Source of the DNA: Desulfobacteraceae bacterium
GTDB lineage: Bacteria; Desulfobacterota; DSM-4660; Desulfatiglandales; JALVMZ01
DNA length: 7,686 nucleotides
Direction: 5' to 3'
NCBI GenBank assembly: GCA_027032655.1
Contig: JALVMZ010000025.1
Coordinates: 1-7,686, forward strand
Shown: piece after piece, positions 1-5,264 of the stretch
Position numbering within the stretch: position 1 is the stretch's first letter
Layout: every line of letters starts with the position of its first letter
Made by a program: the position numbers and the translations under genes
Notes under the pieces: model-generated
What the model saw: the letters and a program-made list of their open reading frames with translations, nothing else
Told to the model about the DNA's origin: nothing
The model's database searches: none

Positions 1-1208
1 AGCTCAGGTATGAACTTGAACTTCGTGCAAGGAAGGTATTTAGCACATTCGGTTTTAGAGAGATTAATCCACCAATTGTGGAAAGGACTGAACTCTTTTC
101 AAGGAGTATAGGTGAAGGAACTGATATAGTATCAAAGGAGATGTATTCATTCAATGACCTGAAGGGCAGAAACCTGACCCTGAGGCCTGAGGCAACTGCA
201 TCTGTCATCAGGGCATATATCCAGAACAGACTCTATAACAGAGGACCAATTCATAAGCTGTTTACCATTGGTCCCATGTTCAGGTACGAAAGGCCACAGA
301 AAGGAAGGTTTCGCCAGTTCTATCAGATAAATGCAGAGTTAATAGGAGATGGAGGCCCTATCTCTGATGCAGAATTGATAATTATGGCCATGAAGATAAT
401 TAATGGATTTGGAATAACAGAGCCTGCCCTTGAGATTAACTCCCTTGGCTGTCCGGAATGCAGAGGAGCATTCAGAGATAGGCTCCAGGAATATCTTAAA
501 AAAAACACTGATGGACTCTGTGGAAATTGTGTCCATAGGCTGGAGATTAACCCTTTAAGGGTCTTTGACTGTAAGGTTAAGGGCTGTAAGGAGACATTAG
601 TGGATGCACCATCCATCCTTGACTTTATATGTAACGAATGTAAAGACCATTTTGATGAACTCAGGGAATATTTGAGCATCTCATCCATACATTTCACCAT
701 AAATCACCGGCTTGTTCGTGGACTTGACTACTATACACGGACCACCTTTGAGATAATCTCTCATACCCTTGGTGCACAAAATGCCATTGCAGGTGGTGGT
801 CGTTATGATGGACTCGTAAGACTCTTGGGTGGGCCAGATATCCCTGCAATGGGATTTGCAATAGGCATGGAAAGAATAATGGAAATTATTAAAGATAGTG
901 GAATAAGCGCTAAGAAAGGCCATCTTATATATTTTATACCACTTGGGGATAAGGCCAGAAAAAGACTCTTTCTACTACTTGATGAAATCAGATCAGAGGA
1001 CCTGTGGGCAGAGATATCCTATGAAAAGAAGGGGCTCAAGGGCCAGATGAAAAGGGCCAATAAAATGGGGGCTTCCCATGTTATCATCGCAGGAGATCAT
1101 GAGCTTGAATCTGGAAGAGTAATCCTGAAACACATGACAACAGGCACACAGAAAGAGATTCCCTTTAATGGTATTATTAATCATCTAAGAGAGGAACTAT
1201 CAAACTGA
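1..1208 (+). CDS. hisS: Histidyl-tRNA synthetase, 5' end cut by window
   Basis: Class II aminoacyl-tRNA synthetase that charges tRNA-His with histidine in the cytoplasm. The reading frame is open from base 3, so the gene begins upstream. The GTG at 78 is an internal valine codon in the conserved stretch reading NPPIVERTELF, not a start. About 401 residues are visible, so only some 20 N-terminal residues should be missing. Motif 2 (FRYERPQKGRFRQF, bases 279-320), the histidine-specific motifs LVRGLDYYTRT (711-743) and AGGGRYDGL (789-815), and motif 3 (AMGFAIGMERI, 846-878) are all intact. A C-terminal anticodon-binding domain follows from about base 918. Between motif 2 and the histidine motifs lies an insertion with eight cysteines (CPEC, CGNC, C-x4-C, CNEC; about 450-645), which looks like a metal-binding knuckle and resembles deltaproteobacterial or clostridial HisRS. 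The stop codon overlaps the aspS start by one base (TGATG), implying an operon with translational coupling. Confidence 0.97.
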   Translation, partial: LRYELELRARKVFSTFGFREINPPIVERTELFSRSIGEGTDIVSKEMYSFNDLKGRNLTLRPEATASVIRAYIQNRLYNRGPIHKLFTIGPMFRYERPQKGRFRQFYQINAELIGDGGPISDAELIIMAMKIINGFGITEPALEINSLGCPECRGAFRDRLQEYLKKNTDGLCGNCVHRLEINPLRVFDCKVKGCKETLVDAPSILDFICNECKDHFDELREYLSISSIHFTINHRLVRGLDYYTRTTFEIISHTLGAQNAIAGGGRYDGLVRLLGGPDIPAMGFAIGMERIMEIIKDSGISAKKGHLIYFIPLGDKARKRLFLLLDEIRSEDLWAEISYEKKGLKGQMKRANKMGASHVIIAGDHELESGRVILKHMTTGTQKEIPFNGIINHLREELSN

Positions 1209-3007
1209 TGTTATCAGAAAAAAAATATTCCATTGATATAATTGGTGACTGGAAAAGAACCCATGACTGCGGATATTTACGAAACCAGCACATAGGAGAA
1301 GAAGTGGTATTAATGGGCTGGATTGATGGGACAAGAGACCTGGGGAATCTCATATTTGTGGACCTGAGAGATAGGGAGGGTATTACTCAACTTGTCTTTG
1401 ATCCCGCCATTAATCCAGAAGTCCATAGAAAGGCAAGGGAATTAAGGCACGAGTGGGTAATTGCTATTAAAGGAGTAGTAAGTCCAAGGGAGAAGGGCCA
1501 GGAAAATCCAGACCTTCCTACAGGGGATGTGGAGGTAAAGGTAAAGGAGCTTAAAGTGCTCAACAGATCAGATGTTCCCCCTTTTCAGGTGGATGGTGCT
1601 GTGGATGCATCCGAGACATTAAGGCTTAAATACAGGTATCTGGAGTTCAGAAGAAAAAAGGTATTTGAGAATTTCAGGAAAAGACACCTGATTTCCTCAA
1701 TCATAAGGAGATATCTGGATGGTCTTGGTTTTGTGGAGGTGGAGACTCCATTTCTGACCCGTAGCACACCTGAAGGGGCAAGGGATTATCTGGTGCCAAG
1801 CAGGGTCAACAGGGGCAAATTTTATGCCCTTCCCCAGTCACCCCAGCTCTTCAAACAGTTACTCATGATAGGAGGATTTGACCGTTATTACCAGATTGTC
1901 CGATGCTTCAGGGACGAGGATCTGAGGGCAGACAGACAGCCAGAGTTCACCCAGGTTGACCTTGAGATGTCATTCACCAATGAAAACGGTGTAATGGATG
2001 TGGTGGAAGGAATAATGAAGAGGGTGTTCTCAGAAATAAAAGGGGTGGATATTCCCACTCCATTTCCAAGGTTGACCTATAAAGAAGCAATGGAGCTATA
2101 CGGAACTGATAGACCTGATTTGAGATTCGACCTTGAAATAACAGATCTAACAGATCTCATGAGAGATACCGATTTCAGGGTATTCAGGGATGTGATAGAA
2201 AAAGGTGGGGTTATCAAGGCAATCAATGTTCAGGAGGGGGGTTCAAAACTCTCCAGAAAAGCCATTGATGAGCTATCAGATATAGCCATCTCTAATGGTG
2301 CAAAGGGTATGCTCTGGGCAAAGGTAAAGGAAGGTGAGTGGCAGTCCACCTTAGCCAGATTTCTGGATATGGAGAGGATCTCCATAATCAACAAAAAAAT
2401 GTCATCCGCTCCTGGAGACCTCATTCTTTTTGTGGCAGATAACGACAGTGTGGCAAGCATATCCCTTGGTGCGGTCAGGATCGAAGTGGCAAGAAGACTC
2501 AATCTTATTAAGGATACCGACTCTTTTGTGTGGATAACGCATTTTCCTTTACTTGAATATGATAAAGAAGAGGAGAGATTTGTCTCAGTTCATCATCCCT
2601 TTACATCACCACTTGAAGAGGATATTCCCCTTTTGTGGGAGAATCCTGAACAGGTAAGGTCAAGGGCCTATGATATTGTTCTAAATGGCGTGGAAATAGG
2701 AGGGGGGAGCATTCGTATCCATGACCCAGTGCTTCAAAAAGAGATATTTAAGATACTGAATATTTCAGAACAGGAGGCACAGAAAAAATTCGGTTTTTTC
2801 ATGGAGGCACTGAGATACGGTGCCCCACCCCACGGAGGTCTTGCCCTTGGTTTTGACAGACTGGTTGCAATGATACTTGGAGCTGATTCCATACGAGAGG
2901 TGATTTCATTTCCCAAGACCCAGCGGGCCACATGCCCATTGAGTGATGCCCCTTCAGAGGTGGACGAAGAGCAATTAAATGAACTCGGAATAACTCTGAA
3001 GAAATAA
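1208..3007 (+). CDS. aspS: Aspartyl-tRNA synthetase, bacterial type
   Basis: Class II synthetase that attaches aspartate to tRNA-Asp. The 599 residues match the usual bacterial length of about 590. An N-terminal OB-fold anticodon domain (about 18-120) carries the typical RTHDCGYLR, GWIDGTRDLG and IFVDLRDREG segments. The catalytic core has the TPEGARDYLVPSR segment (187-199), motif 2 FRDEDLRADRQPEFTQVDLE (234-253) and motif 3 GLALGFDRLVAMILG (544-558), followed by the bacterial tail ISFPKTQRATCPLSDAPS. A bacterial GAD-type insertion lies at about 290-420. The start ATG shares its A with the hisS stop, and a modest AGAGGA at 1190-1195 sits 12 nt upstream, so coupled translation is likely. Leu45 in RDLG matches the residue I recall for discriminating (Asp-only) enzymes; this is not proof of specificity. 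No intrinsic terminator follows directly; a mobile-element copy starts 27 bp after the stop. Confidence 0.98.
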   Translation: MLSEKKYSIDIIGDWKRTHDCGYLRNQHIGEEVVLMGWIDGTRDLGNLIFVDLRDREGITQLVFDPAINPEVHRKARELRHEWVIAIKGVVSPREKGQENPDLPTGDVEVKVKELKVLNRSDVPPFQVDGAVDASETLRLKYRYLEFRRKKVFENFRKRHLISSIIRRYLDGLGFVEVETPFLTRSTPEGARDYLVPSRVNRGKFYALPQSPQLFKQLLMIGGFDRYYQIVRCFRDEDLRADRQPEFTQVDLEMSFTNENGVMDVVEGIMKRVFSEIKGVDIPTPFPRLTYKEAMELYGTDRPDLRFDLEITDLTDLMRDTDFRVFRDVIEKGGVIKAINVQEGGSKLSRKAIDELSDIAISNGAKGMLWAKVKEGEWQSTLARFLDMERISIINKKMSSAPGDLILFVADNDSVASISLGAVRIEVARRLNLIKDTDSFVWITHFPLLEYDKEEERFVSVHHPFTSPLEEDIPLLWENPEQVRSRAYDIVLNGVEIGGGSIRIHDPVLQKEIFKILNISEQEAQKKFGFFMEALRYGAPPHGGLALGFDRLVAMILGADSIREVISFPKTQRATCPLSDAPSEVDEEQLNELGITLKK

Positions 3008-3034
3008 ATTCTCATATTATTAAGGGAGCAGATG

Positions 3035-3204
3035 GAGAGCTTTGCAAAATTCGATTTAATGATATATTTTTCAATGTATATCTGGAATTACCTTATCTGT
3101 CATGCTGAGGGGCGAAGCCCCGAAGCGTCTCATAGATCCAACGGGAGTCTTTCAGTCACCCTCAGCATGACAGATGGAATATGAATCATTTTTGTAAAGA
3201 TCTC
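3035..3204 (+). mobile_element. MITE-like 170-bp element, copy 1
   Basis: Short non-coding element present twice in the window. This copy aligns to the reverse complement of 5066-5236 with 15 mismatches and one single-base gap over 171 columns (about 91% identity, counted by hand). Its ends are imperfect terminal inverted repeats: left GAGAGCTTTGCAAAA, right (read inward) GAGATCTTTACAAAA, 13 of 15 matching. The 5-mer AGATG flanks it on both sides (3030-3034 and 3205-3209), a candidate target-site duplication. Inside is a perfect 16-bp inverted repeat (3095-3110 with 3160-3175) and a small GGGGC-GAA-GCCCC hairpin (3109-3121). No transposase is encoded, so movement would need one in trans; the IS family was not identified. 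The element sits between aspS and the cimA promoter. Its hairpin could act as a weak terminator for aspS, although no T-run follows it. Confidence 0.8.
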
Positions 3205-3251
3205 AGATGTATTATTCTATAACGGAAAATTATCTGAAAAGGATTTTATTA

Positions 3252-3279
3252 TTGACAGGTCTTTCTAAAAAGGTAAGAT
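3252..3279 (+). promoter_or_regulatory. Candidate sigma-70 promoter for cimA leader
   Basis: A perfect -35 hexamer TTGACA (3252-3257) is followed by a 16-bp spacer and the -10-like TAAGAT (3274-3279; four of six consensus bases, including the key TA and final T). Transcription would begin near 3286 and produce a leader of about 200 nt before cimA. It lies 48 bp downstream of mobile-element copy 1. It is the best promoter-like match I found in the intergenic region, and its distance fits the structured leader that follows. Confidence 0.6.
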
Positions 3280-3343
3280 ATTTTAATTAAAGGATTAAAT
3301 GATATGGGATCTGGTAGGAAAATTCAGATTATCATAATTAGAA

Positions 3344-3378
3344 GGGCAACAGGGAATTGCATCCATTCCCTGTTGCCC
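3344..3378 (+). other. Perfect 14-bp leader hairpin
   Basis: Arms GGGCAACAGGGAAT and ATTCCCTGTTGCCC are exact reverse complements separated by the 7-nt loop TGCATCC. No T-run follows, so it is not an intrinsic terminator. It lies inside the loop closed by leader segments A and B and probably forms the core stem of the cimA leader RNA. A DNA operator with dyad symmetry is an alternative, but the long stem and its place inside the leader favour RNA. Confidence 0.7.
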
Positions 3379-3393
3379 GGTATGAGGGGTGTA

Positions 3394-3414
3394 ATGCTCA
3401 AACTACCAGGTTAA
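3394..3414 (+). CDS. Possible leader peptide MLKLPG
   Basis: A six-codon frame ATG CTC AAA CTA CCA GGT followed by TAA. It is preceded by a good Shine-Dalgarno-like GAGGGG (3384-3389) with a short 4-nt gap. Two of the six codons are leucine. The frame overlaps leader segment B, so a ribosome here would block both A:B and B:D pairing. This could couple translation to attenuation of cimA. So short a frame arises easily by chance, and the leucine enrichment is slight, so the call is tentative. Confidence 0.25.
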   Translation: MLKLPG

Positions 3415-3435
3415 AATAAAAAAGATTTAGAACTT

Positions 3436-3476
3436 AAAGATCCGCTATCAGGGAAACCTGGTAGCGGATCTTTTTT
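3436..3476 (+). terminator. Intrinsic terminator/attenuator upstream of cimA
   Basis: A 14-bp stem (3439-3452 with 3457-3470, one G-U pair) is capped by a GAAA tetraloop and followed at once by six Ts (3471-3476). Three A-T pairs with the T-run could lengthen the stem to 17 bp. It ends one base before the cimA Shine-Dalgarno (AGGGGGAG, 3477-3484) and 13 bp before the ATG. It therefore cannot serve a preceding gene efficiently unless transcription from upstream is meant to be conditional. This placement is the hallmark of attenuation. Confidence 0.85.
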
Positions 3477-3489
3477 AGGGGGAGAGAAT

Positions 3490-5061
3490 ATGGAAAAGGT
3501 TATTCAGATTTATGATACAACCCTGAGGGATGGAACCCAGGGCGAAGAGATTCACTTCTCCGCAGAGGACAAACTCAAGATAGCCAGGAGACTGGATGAT
3601 ATGGGGGTGGCTTATATAGAGGGTGGCTGGCCTGGCTCCAACCCAAAGGATGAGAGATTCTTCAGGATTGTAAAAGGGGTCGAATTTAAGAATGCAAAAA
3701 TAACTGCATTTGGAAGCACAAGAAAACCTGGCAATAGTTGTGAGGAGGATCAAAATATCCGTGCACTCATGGATGCTGAGACCCAATCTGTTACCATTGT
3801 GGGTAAGACATGGGATATGCATGCACGGGAGATTCTTGGTGTAAGCCTTGATGAAAACCTGAAAATGATAGATGAGAGCATCAGATATTTGAAAAAAGCG
3901 GGGAAAGAGGTGATCTTTGATGCAGAGCACTTCTTTGATGGATACAGGAACAATCCATCATATGCCATCAGGTGCCTCAAGGTGGCAGAAGATGCAGGCT
4001 CAGATATCATAGTGCTCTGCGATACAAATGGTGGAACCATGCCCCATGAATTGGGAAATATCATAGATGAAGTAAAATCAACCATCATCACTCCCTTAGG
4101 GATACATGCCCATAATGACTGCGGGCTTGCGGTTGCCAACTCAATTACAGCAGTGCTATCAGGTGTTGAGATGGTTCAGGGAACAGTTAATGGTTATGGA
4201 GAGCGGTGTGGAAATGCTGATATAATAACTATTATAGGTAATTTACAGATAAAGATGGGATACCGTTGCATTAAGGATGAGAGGCTATCCCATTTAACTG
4301 AACTGTCACGATTTGTGAGTGAGGTTGCAAACATTCCACCCTTTAACAGAGGGCCCTTTGTTGGTAAGAGTGCCTTTGCACACAAAGGTGGAATACATGT
4401 CCATGCCATAGCCAAGAACCCATCTGCCTATGAGCACATTGACCCTAAGCTTGTGGGAAACCGAAGAAGGGTCCTGGTATCTGACCTCTCTGGTAAGAGC
4501 AATATAGAGGTTAAGTCAAAGGAGATGGGAATTGAACTGGGTGGTAACGGTTATGATAGTAGAAAGATTGTCGAAGAGATAAAGAGACTGGAAGATGAGG
4601 GTTACCAGTTTGATGCTGCTGAGGGTTCTCTCGAACTCCTGCTAAGGAAACTAACGGGCCAGTTTAAAGATCCCTTTAGACTTGAGTCCTTCAGGGTGAC
4701 GGTGGAAAAGGACAGAAGCGGCCCTGCAACTGCCCATGCCACCATAAAGATATCTGTAGGTAATGAAGATGAGATAACCGCAGCTGAAGGGGATGGCCCT
4801 GTAAGTGCCCTTGATAATGCCCTCAGGAAGGCCCTGAATAAATTCTACCCCCAGATACAGGAGATGGGGCTTGTGGATTTCAAGGTGCGTGTGATTGATG
4901 GAAGCAAAGGAACCGGTGCTAAAGTGCGAGTTCAGATTGAATCAAGGGATAGTAAAAATATATGGTCCACCATAGGAGTCTCTGAAAATATCATTGAAGC
5001 AAGCTGGCAGGCACTATCAGATAGTGTTCAGTATAAACTTTTAAAATTATCCAATGAATGA
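3490..5061 (+). CDS. cimA: (R)-citramalate synthase, LeuA/homocitrate synthase family
   Basis: Condenses pyruvate and acetyl-CoA to (R)-citramalate, the entry step of the threonine-independent isoleucine route. The 523 residues match the length of citramalate synthases of this type. The N-terminal HMGL-like TIM barrel has the YDTTLRDGTQGE signature (8-19, with Arg13 and Asp14), YIEGGWPGSNPKD (42-54), FDAEHFFDGYRNNP (143-156), CDTNGG (177-182), the metal-binding HAHND (His206, His208) and GYGERCGNAD (235-244, Asn242). A linker leads to a C-terminal LeuA-type regulatory domain (about 395-520), where end-product feedback usually acts. FDAEHFFDG and the long linker favour CimA over 2-isopropylmalate synthase, but substrate choice is inferred from family resemblance. 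The ATG at 3490 has a strong AGGGGGAG 5 nt upstream. Expression is probably controlled by the attenuator in front. The gene is bracketed by inverted copies of a 170-bp element, and a LeuB-like gene follows. Confidence 0.92.
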   Translation: MEKVIQIYDTTLRDGTQGEEIHFSAEDKLKIARRLDDMGVAYIEGGWPGSNPKDERFFRIVKGVEFKNAKITAFGSTRKPGNSCEEDQNIRALMDAETQSVTIVGKTWDMHAREILGVSLDENLKMIDESIRYLKKAGKEVIFDAEHFFDGYRNNPSYAIRCLKVAEDAGSDIIVLCDTNGGTMPHELGNIIDEVKSTIITPLGIHAHNDCGLAVANSITAVLSGVEMVQGTVNGYGERCGNADIITIIGNLQIKMGYRCIKDERLSHLTELSRFVSEVANIPPFNRGPFVGKSAFAHKGGIHVHAIAKNPSAYEHIDPKLVGNRRRVLVSDLSGKSNIEVKSKEMGIELGGNGYDSRKIVEEIKRLEDEGYQFDAAEGSLELLLRKLTGQFKDPFRLESFRVTVEKDRSGPATAHATIKISVGNEDEITAAEGDGPVSALDNALRKALNKFYPQIQEMGLVDFKVRVIDGSKGTGAKVRVQIESRDSKNIWSTIGVSENIIEASWQALSDSVQYKLLKLSNE

Positions 5062-5065
5062 TATA

Positions 5066-5236
5066 GAGAACTTTGCAAAAATGATTCATATTCCATCTGT
5101 CATCCTGAGGGTGTCTGAAAGACACCCGAAGGATCTATGAGATGCTTCGGGGCTTCGTCCTTCAGCATGACAGATAAAGTAATTCCAGATATACATTGAA
5201 AAAATATATCATTTAATTGAGTTTTGCAAAGCTCTT
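5066..5236 (-). mobile_element. MITE-like 171-bp element, copy 2 (inverted)
   Basis: Reverse-oriented copy of the element at 3035-3204, about 91% identical, which makes this an inverted pair around cimA. The + strand left end is GAGAACTTTGCAAAA; the right end read inward is AAGAGCTTTGCAAAA. It begins 4 bp after the cimA stop and ends 28 bp before the next start, so it fills most of the gap. The central dyad remains (ATCTGTCATCCTGAGG against CCTTCAGCATGACAGAT, imperfect here), with an added GGGTGTC-TGAAA-GACACCC hairpin. The flanks ATATA and ATTAT give no clean target duplication, so the outer end has probably drifted. The central palindrome resembles short repeats I recall as common in many bacterial genomes. 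The terminal repeats are what suggest transposition. Confidence 0.8.
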
Positions 5237-5244
5237 ATTATATA
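5217..5244 (+). promoter_or_regulatory. Weak hybrid promoter at element end
   Basis: TTGAGT (5217-5222), inside the terminal part of element copy 2, is followed after 16 bp by TATATA (5239-5244) in flanking DNA. Each hexamer matches four of six consensus bases. The start would fall near 5251, just upstream of the leuB ribosome binding site. AT-rich DNA gives such matches easily, so this is only a candidate. Confidence 0.25.
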
Positions 5245-5252
5245 GATTAAAA

Positions 5253-5257
5253 AAGGA
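5253..5257 (+). promoter_or_regulatory. Ribosome binding site fixing the leuB start
   Basis: AAGGA lies 7 nt before the ATG at 5265. A longer frame open from TTG at 5217 would add 16 residues, but that TTG lies inside the mobile element and has no Shine-Dalgarno. The family's first strand (YSIGVIPGDG) begins right after the ATG at 5265, so the shorter start is preferred. Confidence 0.8.
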
Positions 5258-5264
5258 TATTGAG

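Larger units (their letters stand above)
3286..3489 (+). promoter_or_regulatory. Structured 5' leader of cimA, attenuator or riboswitch candidate
   Basis: Untranslated leader between the promoter and cimA. Seen in order: segment A, GATCTGGTAG (3308-3317); a perfect 14-bp hairpin (3344-3357 with 3365-3378, 7-nt loop); segment B, CTACCAGGTT (3403-3412); and the intrinsic terminator (5' arm C 3439-3452, 3' arm D 3457-3470). A and B can pair over 10 bp with two G-U pairs, closing a loop around the hairpin. B is also perfectly complementary over 10 nt to AACCTGGTAG (3455-3464), which covers most of the terminator 3' arm. Formation of A:B would therefore leave the terminator free, and B:D would act as an antiterminator. 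The sensed signal is unknown. I see no T-box consensus (AGGGTGGNACCGCG) and do not recognise a known riboswitch. An end product such as isoleucine or leucine, or a pathway intermediate, would be a reasonable ligand (inference). Confidence 0.6.

Noticed and set aside
78..80. GTG at 78 as the hisS start
   Set aside because: The frame is open to the window edge and the upstream codons encode conserved HisRS residues (RKVFSTFGFREINPPI).
3095..3175. CRISPR or tandem repeat in the intergenic region
   Set aside because: The repeated sequence is a single dyad inside a two-copy element, with no regularly spaced direct repeats.
3286..3489. T-box riboswitch in the cimA leader
   Set aside because: The conserved T-box sequence (AGGGTGGNACCGCG) is absent before the terminator and no stem I specifier loop is evident.
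3475..3930. Minus-strand 151-codon open frame over the cimA start, and other long antisense frames
   Set aside because: They lie opposite well-conserved genes, have no recognisable domains and cross the terminator hairpin; they are shadows of the real coding strand.
3035..5236. Composite transposon or mobile cassette carrying cimA between the two elements
   Set aside because: Copy 1 has its own candidate duplication (AGATG on both sides), and the outer flanks of the pair (AGATG and ATTAT) do not match. Independent insertions are simpler.
5217..5264. N-terminal extension of the leuB-like protein from TTG at 5217
   Set aside because: The TTG and following codons lie in the mobile-element end, there is no Shine-Dalgarno, and the ATG at 5265 has AAGGA 7 nt upstream and matches the family N-terminus.
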